In this document: positions 13,580 through 22,800 of the stretch, one piece after another
Position numbering within the stretch: the first letter of the stretch is position 1
Layout of the letters: each line of letters opens with the position of its first letter
NCBI GenBank assembly: GCA_021158055.1
Contig: JAGGVJ010000023.1
Coordinates: 1 to 30,050 of the forward strand
Direction of reading: 5' to 3'
Length of the DNA: 30,050 bases
DNA from: Candidatus Iainarchaeum sp.
GTDB taxonomy: Archaea; Iainarchaeota; Iainarchaeia; JAGGVJ01
The notes under the pieces: model-generated
What the model was told of the DNA's origin: nothing
What the model saw: the letters and a program-made list of their open reading frames with translations, nothing else
Database searches by the model: none
Program-made: the position numbers and the translations under genes

Positions 13580-15421
13580 ATGCCAAACTCTAATACAGAA
13601 AATTACAATACAGAAAACATTATCCTGCTTTCAAAACAAGAATTAACAAAAAAACTTTGGTCAGCCGACCCGCACATCAGGCAATTTCTTAAGAAAAGCA
13701 AAGACCTCCACTGCGCAAGAAACAATTTTTTTGAATATCTAAACGAGCTAGAAAGGCACTACTTCAACATTTTCTCAGACAACCACTTCAAAAACATACA
13801 CATACTGGAAAAAAACAATGCAAAAGAATGCATAAGGGTACTGAAAAACATCATAAGAACCGAAAACGAAAAAATAACAGGGTTCTCTGCACTGAAAAGA
13901 CTATCCGGCCTTGCAAAAGACAAAAACAAGACCCTGCCTAAAATAAGCGAGGGTTTTTTGTGCGAATTTATTTACCTTTTCAAGGGAATTAACGGAAAAT
14001 CAGGCATTCTCCGCCCCATACACAAGGACCCGGACCTGAAAGACGCGAACGAAATCGCAGTCAATCGCTCAAGTTACCTGGACTCATACTCGAAAACAAT
14101 CCAGGAGCATTTTAAAAAATACAAAGACGGGTGCGATGCAGAATTGCTGAAAAGTTCAAAGGCACTTAAAAAAGAAATTCTTGATTACTTTGAATCCACG
14201 GAAAAAGACTGGGAAGACTATTCATGGCAACTCAACCATGTAATCAAAGACAGAAAAACCCTGTCTTCCTTGATCAAACTGAACAAAGATGAAGCAAGCG
14301 GATTAAAGTGCGCTGAAGAAAAAAACATCCCTTTTCAGATAACCCCTTACTACCTTTCACTCTTCAACAAAAACAAAAGGTCTTACCACGACCGCGTCCT
14401 CCGCGCCCAGGTAATCCCAAGCCTTAAGTACTGCTCAGCCATCAAAAAAAACTGTGAATCCGAACTTGATCTGGATTTCATGGGGGAAAAATTCACCAGC
14501 CCAATAAAAAGCATTACAAGGAGATACCCTCAAATACTAATCCTGAAACCGTTTGATTCCTGCCCGCAAATCTGTGTTTACTGCCAGAGAAACTGGGAGA
14601 TAAAAAGCCTTGAGGAAACAAAAACAAACAAAAAAGAAATACAAAAAGCCATTGACTGGATAAAAGACAACGAAAGCATAACAGAAGTTTTGGTAACCGG
14701 CGGGGACCCGCTGACCCTAAACAACAAATACCTGGGGTGGCTGCTTGACGAAATCTCAAAAATAAAACGCGTTGAACGAATAAGAATCGGAACCAGAACA
14801 CTAGTCACTCTCCCTTTCAGATTTGACAAAGAACTGCTGAAAATACTTGAAAAACACCACTGCATCGGCAAAAGAGAGATATGCATCGTAACCCACTTTG
14901 AACATCCAGTGGAAATAACCCCTGACTCGATAAAAGCAATAAAAAAAATAAAAAAACTGGGAATCAGCATTTACAACCAGCAGGTTTTCACATACTACAA
15001 CAGCAAAAAATTTGAAACATCTTTTCTCAGAAAAAAACTAAAACTGTCAGGAATAGACCCTTACTATACATTCAACACAAAAGGAAAAGAAGAAACAATT
15101 GACTTTCGGGTTCCGATTGCAAGAATCGAACAGGAAAGAAAAGAAGAGGCAAGACTCCTGCCCGGCATTGTCCGCACAGACGAGCCCGTCTTCAACGTGC
15201 CAAAACTTGGAAAATCACACTTGAGAGCATGGCAGGACCACGAACCAATCATGGTTTTAAGTAACGGCAAAAGAATCTACCGGTTTTACCCGTGGGAATC
15301 CAAACTCAACCTGACCGATGACTACATTTATACAGACGTGCCAATTTACGACTACTTAAAGAGACTGCACAAAGACAACGAAAACACAAACGATTACCAC
15401 TCAATATGGTACTACTTTTAA
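13580..15421 (+). CDS. KamA-like radical SAM protein (lysine 2,3-aminomutase family), long form
   Basis: This 613-residue protein has a C-terminal half that is a KamA-type radical SAM barrel. It has C328-x3-C332-x2-C335 (CPQICVYC) for the 4Fe-4S cluster, GGDPL at 374-378 in the SAM-binding strand, a TRTLVTLPFRF segment and the Y-N-Q-Q-V-F strand (465-470). Classical lysine 2,3-aminomutase binds PLP through a lysine in a PGGGGK motif. Here the matching place reads VPKLGKSHLRAW (540-551), so K545 is the candidate PLP lysine and the loop is different. The first ~300 residues are mostly helical, charged and unrecognised; KamA itself is ~416 residues. Aminomutase activity on lysine or a related substrate is thus plausible but unproven. 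The gene stands alone, with no companion aminobutyrate or beta-lysine genes visible. Confidence 0.83.
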   Translation: MPNSNTENYNTENIILLSKQELTKKLWSADPHIRQFLKKSKDLHCARNNFFEYLNELERHYFNIFSDNHFKNIHILEKNNAKECIRVLKNIIRTENEKITGFSALKRLSGLAKDKNKTLPKISEGFLCEFIYLFKGINGKSGILRPIHKDPDLKDANEIAVNRSSYLDSYSKTIQEHFKKYKDGCDAELLKSSKALKKEILDYFESTEKDWEDYSWQLNHVIKDRKTLSSLIKLNKDEASGLKCAEEKNIPFQITPYYLSLFNKNKRSYHDRVLRAQVIPSLKYCSAIKKNCESELDLDFMGEKFTSPIKSITRRYPQILILKPFDSCPQICVYCQRNWEIKSLEETKTNKKEIQKAIDWIKDNESITEVLVTGGDPLTLNNKYLGWLLDEISKIKRVERIRIGTRTLVTLPFRFDKELLKILEKHHCIGKREICIVTHFEHPVEITPDSIKAIKKIKKLGISIYNQQVFTYYNSKKFETSFLRKKLKLSGIDPYYTFNTKGKEETIDFRVPIARIEQERKEEARLLPGIVRTDEPVFNVPKLGKSHLRAWQDHEPIMVLSNGKRIYRFYPWESKLNLTDDYIYTDVPIYDYLKRLHKDNENTNDYHSIWYYF

Positions 15422-15464
15422 ATTCCGGCAAAACACAACACAGAAAATATTATCCTGACCGCGC

Positions 15465-16004
15465 TCAAAGCGGCTCAATTGACGCGTATTTTCCGCTTCC
15501 GATATATGAAATCAACTTCACGCCGTTTTTGCCAAGCTTTAAAACACCTAACTTCGCGTCAAAAAACTTTTCTTCAACGCCGCAGTTTACCACTTCCCCT
15601 ACCACAAGAAAGTGGTCTGAAACCTCAAAAACGTGAATTACCCTGCACTCAAGAAACGCAACGCAGTCGTCAAGGATAATATTGCCGTTTTCAGTAACGG
15701 TTGTCCTGTAGTTCCTCTCCAGAAACTTGTCCTTGTCGCGGCCTGAAACATTCCCGCAGTAAATCACTTCTTTTAACTGGTCCGCTGTCGGGATATTCAC
15801 TGCAAAATAACCACTTGCGCGAATCAACTCAAGCGAAAACCTGTTTTTTGCAACGCTCAACATCACCTGCGCGGGACTGCGTGAGACAGGGGACAGCCAC
15901 GAAACCGAAAAAACACTTCTTTTTTCTTTGTGCCTTGAAGTGACAAGGGAAACCGGGTGGCAATAAAGAAGAATTTCCGGGTTGCTTACAGGTATTTTTG
16001 CCAT
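15465..16004 (-). CDS. Flavin-reductase-like FMN-binding split-barrel protein
   Basis: This 179-residue cytoplasmic protein has the flavin reductase-like fold. PVSLVTSRHKEKRSVFSVSWLSPVSRSPAQVMLSV (about 17-51) is the N-terminal FMN-binding region, where small residues contact the isoalloxazine and phosphate. It is followed by SLELIRASGYFAVNIP (57-72) and a barrel ending in GKYASIEPL. Family members reduce or merely bind flavin and include FMN:NAD(P)H reductases and ferric reductases; the partner here is unknown. It converges on the KamA-like gene and is followed upstream by the MscS gene on the same strand with 39 bases between them, so the two may be co-transcribed. No strong SD precedes the ATG. 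Confidence 0.85.
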   Translation of the reverse strand: MAKIPVSNPEILLYCHPVSLVTSRHKEKRSVFSVSWLSPVSRSPAQVMLSVAKNRFSLELIRASGYFAVNIPTADQLKEVIYCGNVSGRDKDKFLERNYRTTVTENGNIILDDCVAFLECRVIHVFEVSDHFLVVGEVVNCGVEEKFFDAKLGVLKLGKNGVKLISYIGSGKYASIEPL

Positions 16005-16043
16005 TAAACCAATCCTTTATTAAAAACTATACCCTGCAATGCA

Positions 16044-17114
16044 TCAATTGTCCCTGTTGAGATAAATTGTCTGGGTCGGGAACGCCATCTCAATTGCTGC
16101 TTTTTCAAACTGTTCCTTTATGGTAAAATTAATGCTTTGCTGGGTGTCCATGAATTTGTTGTAGTCGCCTGAACTGACAAAGTAAACAACTTCAAAATTC
16201 AAACTGAAATCCCCAAAGTTTTTGAAGTGCGCGCGGCTGAAATCCGCAAGCTCTTCTTTTTCAATAATTTTTTCAACCATTCCGGGAATACTCTTCAGTT
16301 TCTTGACAGGTGTGTCATAAGTGACGCCAAAAGGAAACACAACCCTTCTCTTTTCCATTTTCTTGTAATTATTAACCCTTGCCTCGGTCAATTCCTTGTT
16401 TGAAATGATAAGCTCCTGGCCCTGAAGAGTCTTTATTTTGGTTGATTTTATGCCGATTTCCTTTACTGTCCCGGAATCGGTTCCGACAACAATAAAATCA
16501 CCCACCCTGAAAGGCTTGTTGAAATAAATTGAAAAAGAAGCAAAAATGTCAACCAGAATATTCTGCAATGCAAAAGCAATTGCGATTCCGCCGATTCCAA
16601 GCCCTGCCACAAGAGTCGTAACGTCAAAGCCGATGTTTGAAAGGATAAGCACTGCCGCAACAAACCACAATCCAATTTTCAATGCCTGGTTCAAAAACAA
16701 TATGACTGAATGGTCGGTTTTTTTCTCTTCCTGCTGCCTTTTTTCAATAATTTTTCCGCTGCCGTAATCAATGACTTCGTGAAGCGCTTTCACTGCATAG
16801 AAAACAATTGCAACAATAAGCAAATATTCAATTCCCACACTCACCAATCCGGGAACATTAAGGAACTGAAGTGAAACATACATCGAAACAATGACATAAA
16901 AATACCAGTTTATCCTGTCAATGAAATGAATAAACACGTCATCCAGATCATTTTTGGTTTTCTCAAAAAGAGTCTTCAGCCTGGAAACAACAATGTACTT
17001 GAAAATCTTCATTGCCGAAATCAATACGACAAAAAGCAGAAGGCAAAAAACGTAATCAAAAACAGTGTTTCCGAAAAAAGTACTTGCCATTATTTCAGGG
17101 GAAATCAAATCCAT
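16044..17114 (-). CDS. MscS-family mechanosensitive channel, full-length
   Basis: This 356-residue membrane channel has hydrophobic spans near 14-40, 70-90, 92-112 and 143-165, then the pore helix (LVAGLGIGGIAIAFALQNILVDIFASF), the beta-domain signature NKPFRVGDFI and STKIKTLQGQELIISNKEL. The C-terminal alpha/beta region extends to the end (VVFPFGVTYDTP, FSLNFEVVYFV, the terminal FPTQTIYL). It probably releases solutes on hypo-osmotic shock. Compared with the 179-residue MscS at 9749 it has extra N-terminal spans and the full C-terminal domain. A TATA-like AAATAAATA (minus strand, 17137-17146) is ~26 bases before the ATG and no SD is seen, so a leaderless transcript is likely. Confidence 0.9.
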   Translation of the reverse strand: MDLISPEIMASTFFGNTVFDYVFCLLLFVVLISAMKIFKYIVVSRLKTLFEKTKNDLDDVFIHFIDRINWYFYVIVSMYVSLQFLNVPGLVSVGIEYLLIVAIVFYAVKALHEVIDYGSGKIIEKRQQEEKKTDHSVILFLNQALKIGLWFVAAVLILSNIGFDVTTLVAGLGIGGIAIAFALQNILVDIFASFSIYFNKPFRVGDFIVVGTDSGTVKEIGIKSTKIKTLQGQELIISNKELTEARVNNYKKMEKRRVVFPFGVTYDTPVKKLKSIPGMVEKIIEKEELADFSRAHFKNFGDFSLNFEVVYFVSSGDYNKFMDTQQSINFTIKEQFEKAAIEMAFPTQTIYLNRDN

Positions 17115-17257
17115 ACAAGAACTAAATCAAAAACAGTATTTATTTCTTTTCAAAAAACAGGGTTATTCTTTTTCAAAAACCAGTTTTTTTCAATGTTCTG
17201 CAAAAAACAAAAAAAATGAACCTCACTGTGAGGCCCATTGTTTCATTCTGTTCCACT

Positions 17258-18166
17258 TTACGTGTTGACGTCGATATCAAGCTCTTTTTTTAGTTCCCTG
17301 TAGCGGTTTCTTATTGTGACTTCAGTTACCCCGGCAACGTCTGCCACTTCTTTCTGGGTTCTTCGCTCACCCATCAAAACCCCTGCAATGTACACTGCAG
17401 CAGCGGCAACCCCTGTGGGACCCCTTCCTGAAATCAAGCCTTTATTGACTGCGTTTTCAAGGATGATTCTTGCCTTTTCCTGCACTTCGCCACTCAAGCC
17501 AAGGGCAGAAGCAAACCTCGGAATGTAATTCACGGGATTTGTCAACGGAACATTAATCTTGAGTTCCCTTGAAATAAACCTGTAAGTCCTTCCAATTTCC
17601 TTTCTGGTAAGGCCGGACGCTTCAGCAACCTCGTCAAGGGTTCTCGGAACGCCGTATTTCCTGCACTCGGTGTAAATGATCGACGCAACAACCGATTCAA
17701 TCAACCTTCCCCTGATAAGCCCTTTTTCAACTGCCTTCCTGTACAAAAGAGCAGCTGACTCTCTAATGTTGTTCGGAAGCTTGAGGAAAGAAGACATCCT
17801 TTCAAGTTCGCTCAACGCAATTGCAAGGTTTCGCTCCATTGAAGAGCTGATTGAAGCCCTTTTGTGCCATTTTCTCAAACGGTACATCTGCGCCTGGGTT
17901 CCGGCAGAAATCTTTCCGCCGCGGGCATCCCACGCATACCTGTCAATTTCAGTTACAAGCCCTTTGTTAAGTCTCGTGTATTTCATTGGGCCGCCTGTTC
18001 TTGCGCGCTTGTCCCGCTGGTCTGCATCAAAAGCCCTCCACTCGGGGCCAGTGTCAACCAGTTCATCTGAAACCACCAGACCGCATTTGCTGCAAACAAT
18101 TTCTGCTTTCTCATAGTTCCTGATCAACGATTTTGACTTGCATTCCGGACATTCTCCTTCTCCCAT
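17258..18166 (-). CDS. tfb: Transcription initiation factor B (TFB, TFIIB homologue)
   Basis: TFB recruits RNA polymerase to the TBP-TATA complex and contacts BRE DNA. The 302-residue protein has the N-terminal zinc ribbon (C6, C9, C25, C28), then the B-reader/B-linker segment with [23 protein letters not shown] (38-60). Two cyclin-fold repeats follow; the first contains [25 protein letters not shown] and the second [46 protein letters not shown]. Length and order are standard for archaeal TFB. It lies downstream of gar1 on the same strand with 68 bases between them, the gar1-tfb arrangement common in archaea. GGTG lies close upstream of the ATG. Confidence 0.97.
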   Translation of the reverse strand: MGEGECPECKSKSLIRNYEKAEIVCSKCGLVVSDELVDTGPEWRAFDADQRDKRARTGGPMKYTRLNKGLVTEIDRYAWDARGGKISAGTQAQMYRLRKWHKRASISSSMERNLAIALSELERMSSFLKLPNNIRESAALLYRKAVEKGLIRGRLIESVVASIIYTECRKYGVPRTLDEVAEASGLTRKEIGRTYRFISRELKINVPLTNPVNYIPRFASALGLSGEVQEKARIILENAVNKGLISGRGPTGVAAAAVYIAGVLMGERRTQKEVADVAGVTEVTIRNRYRELKKELDIDVNT

Positions 18167-18234
18167 AACACCAACTCCACTAAATTAAAATTATTCAATA
18201 AAAAATTGCAAAAAACAAATGCAAAAAAACACTT

Positions 18235-18501
18235 TCAATGCCTGTATTTTTTCCCGCGGGGATTGTCTTCAACAAAAAGCTTGTTTCCCTGAAGCAGCTC
18301 TTTTTTCGGATTCACTGACACGAACGGTTCCTCAACAGGTCCGAAAACATCAAAAACAAAACCAACAGGTTTTTCCGAATCCAGATAAACTTTTGCACCG
18401 ATCTTCGGCGGTTTCCTGCAACGCAACACAACACGGCCGCTTTTAGAAATATGTGCAACTTCGCCTAAAAACTTCAAAAGAAACAGTCCCGCAAAAACCA
18501 T
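18235..18501 (-). CDS. gar1: H/ACA ribonucleoprotein subunit Gar1
   Basis: Gar1 binds Cbf5 in H/ACA RNPs, which convert specific uridines of rRNA to pseudouridine. The 88-residue protein has the small beta-barrel of the Gar1/Naf1 family: LGEVAHISKSGRVVLRC near the start, PKIGAKVYLDSEKPVGFVFDVFGPVEEPFVSV in the middle, and a basic tail (PRGKKYRH). The frame is open further upstream to 18546, but ATG 18499-18501 gives the normal domain start and lies ~37 bases after the shared TATA at 18536, whereas longer forms would run into the promoter. It leads the gar1-tfb unit. Confidence 0.88.
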   Translation of the reverse strand: MVFAGLFLLKFLGEVAHISKSGRVVLRCRKPPKIGAKVYLDSEKPVGFVFDVFGPVEEPFVSVNPKKELLQGNKLFVEDNPRGKKYRH

Positions 18502-18534
18502 ATGTATTATATATAACATATTGCCAATCAAAAA

Positions 18535-18544
18535 GTATATAAAC
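18535..18544. promoter_or_regulatory. Symmetric TATA box shared by gar1-tfb and the TreT-like gene
   Basis: GTATATAAAC reads GTTTATATAC on the other strand, a good TATA box both ways. On the plus strand it is ~25 bases before ATG 18565 (leaderless). On the minus strand it would start RNA near 18512, about 10 bases before the gar1 ATG. No other TATA of equal quality fits the plus-strand gene. Confidence 0.65.
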
Positions 18545-18564
18545 ATTTCGGTTATCTTTACAAT

Positions 18565-19818
18565 ATGGCAGGAAATCTAAAGCGATACGAAAAAATTGTT
18601 GGAAAAAAAATCATAAACGAAATATACTCCAAAGTAGACAAGCTTTCGGGAAAGCATATTGTCTGCATCAACTCGACCAACCAGGGAGGGGGGGTTGCAG
18701 AAATACTGAACAGTCTTGTGTTCTTATTCAATGAAACCGGGTTAAGTTTCGGGTGGAGAACCCTGCACGGAACCCCTGACTTTTTTGGGGTCACAAAAAA
18801 GTTCCACAACGCATTGCAGAGCGGGAAAATCCGTCTGTCAGAGAGAAAGAAAAAAGTATATTGCGAGACAAACAGGAGGTTCTCGGCGTTCACGCACATA
18901 AACCACGACCTTGTCATAATCCACGATCCCCAGCCGCTGCCCTTGATTGACTTCTACGAAAAAAAAGAGCCGTGGATATTCAGGTTCCATGTAGACCTGT
19001 CCGACCCCAATCCAAGGCTCTGGAATTACCTGAAAAAATTCGTTGAAAAATACGACCACGTAGTTGTCTCAAAAGAAGAATTCAAAAAAGATGATTTAAA
19101 CGTTCCGCAAAGCGTTATCTGCCCGGCAATAGACCCGCTGAGCTTCAAGAACAAGCCCTTGTCTGCAAAAACCATCAACAAATGCATGACTGCATTCGGG
19201 ATTGACATGAACCGGCCCATAATCTCCCAAGTATCAAGGTTTGACAAGTGGAAATGCCCACTTGACGTAATAACAATTTTTGAGCTGGTCAGGAAAGAAA
19301 TCGACTGCCAACTAATCATGCTCGGGTCGCTTGCAACAGACGACCCTGAAGGCCAGGCGCTGTTTAAAAAAACCGAGAAAAGAATGGAAAAAAGCAAATA
19401 CAAAAAAGACATCAGGTTAATCCTACTTGAAAGCAACATTTTGGCAAACGCCGTGCAACGGGCGTCATCAGTGGTGATACAGAAATCCTCAAAAGAAGGA
19501 TTCGGACTCGTGGTCTCGGAAAGCATGTATAAAGGCACTCCGGTTGTGGCTTCCCGCGTCGGGGGAATCCCCTTGCAGATAATCGACGGAGTCAACGGAT
19601 TCCTGCACGAACCCGAAGACATTAAAGGATTCAGCAAAAGCGTAATCAAACTGATGAAAGACAAAAAGCTGAGGGAAAAATTCGGGAAAAACGGAAAAGA
19701 ACACATAACACGCAATTTTCTTATCACAAGACTGATGCTTGACTGGCTCAACCTGTTTGAAAAATACCTGCTAAAACCAGGCAAGAAAGCTAAAATAAGC
19801 AAAAAGCTGGAAATGTAA
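18565..19818 (+). CDS. treT: Family 4 glycosyltransferase, TreT-like trehalose synthase
   Basis: This 417-residue cytoplasmic GT-B enzyme resembles archaeal trehalose glycosyltransferring synthase, which joins a nucleotide-glucose donor to free glucose. Landmarks are GGGVAE (41-46), a WRTLHGTPDFFGVTKKFHNALQ segment close to the TreT signature, IIHDPQPLPLI, FRFHVDLSDPN, VSRFDKWKCPLDVI, and the donor-binding KEGFGLVVSESMYKGTPVVASRVGG with the family E-x7-E. Length equals that of characterised TreT (about 415 residues). It stands alone rather than in a trehalose/maltose transporter operon, so an osmolyte role is inferred. The family is secure; the acceptor specificity is not, and another sugar is possible. 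Confidence 0.82.
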   Translation: MAGNLKRYEKIVGKKIINEIYSKVDKLSGKHIVCINSTNQGGGVAEILNSLVFLFNETGLSFGWRTLHGTPDFFGVTKKFHNALQSGKIRLSERKKKVYCETNRRFSAFTHINHDLVIIHDPQPLPLIDFYEKKEPWIFRFHVDLSDPNPRLWNYLKKFVEKYDHVVVSKEEFKKDDLNVPQSVICPAIDPLSFKNKPLSAKTINKCMTAFGIDMNRPIISQVSRFDKWKCPLDVITIFELVRKEIDCQLIMLGSLATDDPEGQALFKKTEKRMEKSKYKKDIRLILLESNILANAVQRASSVVIQKSSKEGFGLVVSESMYKGTPVVASRVGGIPLQIIDGVNGFLHEPEDIKGFSKSVIKLMKDKKLREKFGKNGKEHITRNFLITRLMLDWLNLFEKYLLKPGKKAKISKKLEM

Positions 19819-19847
19819 CTGACACCGTGTTTTAGTTAAAGGCATAA

Positions 19848-22800
19848 TTACTCAACAAACTCTGCTTCTACTTTCACGTAACTTATCCTGTTCAAAGGGT
19901 CATTGCTTATTATTGCTATTTCCTTCTCGTAAACTTCCCCCGCCTGATAGCTTTCTAAAGATTCAAATTGACGGAAAAAATAAAACCCAATCATCTGCCT
20001 TTCCCCGGGTTCAAGAGTCATGTAGCTTTCGTCCGGTTTCCTGCCTTCACAGCCCTCACAAGGCGGGAATTCAACTGAATCTGAAGTTGCCCTAAAAAAC
20101 AATGCAGAGTTGCCTTCGTTTTTGACAATGAATTCTTCTGAATTTTTCCCAAGCAAACTTTTTTTGTCCTGAACTTTTCCAAAGTGAATTATGTTCCTGT
20201 CAACAGATAACTTTGGTTTGCCTTCCTGCACATCGTACCTCAACTTCAGAGTCGGGTCCCCCAGCAAAGTCCTCGTAATACCCCAACTTTCTTTAAAGTA
20301 ATCCCCAAAAGTCACTCCCGCTGCCAACGGGAACAAATTATCCAGGAATTCACTCTCAAAAATACACGTGTCTGTGCACCCGTAAACAACTAACCCGTTG
20401 CCTGAAAAAAGATACGCTCCACCAATATAATTTCTACTGGTGAAATCGCAAAGATTGCAACTTTTTAACCAGTAGAACCCGGGCTTTGGTTCTGTTTGCT
20501 TGATATTTCCTGTGAATATGTTTTCTTCGTGCTGGTCCGGTGAACCGTGGCCGTTATATACCACAATTTCATAGGGCTTGCTTAATTTTTCAAGGTATTC
20601 CGCGTCTTTTTGAAGCGGGTCGTCTTCTTCGCTTACGCGGATAAGCTCAATTTCTTCGGGTTTGAACAAGTTTTGAGAAACCATTGAATTTAGCCCGGTT
20701 ATGTATTTTTCTTTTATGAAATCAACGGGTTTTTCCCTGAATTCAAGCAATGGATCATATACAAGTCCGTTATTCAAAAAAGCCAATTTACCTGTTCTGT
20801 ACAAGTGGTTTCTTTCAAAATATCTCTTCAGCAAATCAACCCGTTCTTCCTCACTTGCTTCCTGCTCACTTGTTCCCTGCGCCCAGGCAGTGGGTGCAGT
20901 CAATCTCCCCACCCACACTTTCGGGTTTTTCCATTTTAAGTTCATTAACGAAGTATTGCCGGTGACTTCGCCTGAATCCGGGTCAATAGCCACTACATTT
21001 TCCTGAATACGGGCTGTGCAGGTGTCCAGATTGTAATAAACAGAACCCGAAGGCAGCTGATATTCGTCAAGAACAACATATTCATCTTCAATGCGCTGAA
21101 AAGGCTTGCTTAGATAATCATAACCTTCATATTCTTCTTCATAATAGCTTTTTATTTCTTCAATAATCTCCTGGCTAAGCGGCTTGCAGGACTCCTCAAT
21201 ATCAGCGTAGTAAAAATCACCGGAAGTGCCTTTGAGGGCATAGCAAACATCTGACACCATTCTCGACGGCTTGAAAAACAGCACGAAAGGTATTTTCCCC
21301 ACAAGAAGCACCCCGGTTACAGAATCCTTGTTTTCAAGAATTACCTCTTTTATCCGCTCCGGAGACTCCCATTCGCCGTGATAGATCTCCACGTCAAAAC
21401 CAAGTTCGTTTTTAACGTCTTCAGAATATGTGTCCAAGTAAGGTTGGAGGGATCCAAATATTTTCTCCTCTACAAAGACCAAAACTTTACAGCTTTCAGA
21501 ATTGCATGCCGGCTCAACAAAAGGAGGGACAAACCGCTCGACAAACAACCCGCTCAACTCAGAAAAAAGCATGGGCTCTTCCGACCCTCTCTTCAGGACA
21601 AACTCAAACAACCTGGCTGCCTGCTCTCTTCCGGTTGCGTCAATTTTTATCCAGAAAGTGTCTGAAAACTCTTTTTCAACAACGATATTGTTGATTTTGG
21701 AACCGGCGTCAACTGTTATTATTGTCCGCGGGGTTATCCTTGAATCGTTGATTAATGACCAACGCAGGTCATTAAATGACCTGATCACGTCATCAAAATC
21801 ATCAAAATTTTTCTCTGAAGGCAGCTTGTCTCTTTTTATCACATGCGTTAAAGGAATAAATCCGACTGCAACTTTTTCTAAAATTTGTTTTGTTTCATTG
21901 GTGTCTGTCACCACAAAAGTGTTCAGCGGGTTCAAGGCGTTTCCGAGATTCTCCAGGTTTACTTCGCAATATTCCGGCAACTCTTTTTTGTCTTTTATTT
22001 GGAGTGAAATATAACTTGAACCTGCTAAATAATCCTTGTATTTCATTGTCAGATCAAAAACGTATTCCCCGCAGGATTCGCTGAAAGGGACTTCATTGAA
22101 ATTTGTGTAAAACACATCGTCTAAAAGAGGCTTGACTGACAAATCATCATCACTGTAGAGGATTCCCGGAAAATCTGAAAAAAATGACCCGCTTTCTATC
22201 CTTTCAAGCTTGACATTCGAAGCGCTGAACGGCTCGGCAAAATCGTCAAAAGAAGCATACTTTAACCTTGCCTTGAATCCGTTTTCAAGCTCAGACCTTA
22301 ATTTGCTCCAGACCCCCCTCATGGATTCCAGAAATTGGTCTGGCAGGGCTTCACTTTCAAGCACTTTTTCAAGCAGGTTCCTGTAATCGCAGTAAGAACA
22401 GTCCAATTGCGCAACTTCAGGCGACTGCCGAAGCGACTCAAGCAAATGCCGCCTCAACTGCACTTGCGCCAGAATCTGGGCTGCGTCACAAAAGTTTTTT
22501 TCACAGGAACCCATTATTTCAAGAAGTCCTTCCGATGAAAGTTTCCCGTATTCAATAGTGATATCCTTTGGACTCTTCAAACTAAAGTATTCTGTCTTGT
22601 AACTTGTCGGAAAAGTTTTGCTGTCATCCACGGTAAAATTTAAGTTTCCAGCAACCCGAAGCCCGTCGCCAGCCCCGTCAATGTGGTTGGAGGTATTCGT
22701 TGATTTTTCCTGAAACAGTTCAAGGCATCTCTGCCTGTATTGAGAGTATTCCCCGACCAGCTTTTCGCAATCATCTTCTGTTATTGCCCCGCCGGCTTTC

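Noticed and set aside
19026-19802. 258-codon antisense open frame opposite the TreT-like gene
   Set aside because: It mirrors a clear glycosyltransferase; low-complexity Ser/Leu composition and no SD or promoter.
21502-22014. 170-codon open frame opposite the C25-like lipoprotein
   Set aside because: Shadow of a long, domain-bearing gene; no initiation signal.
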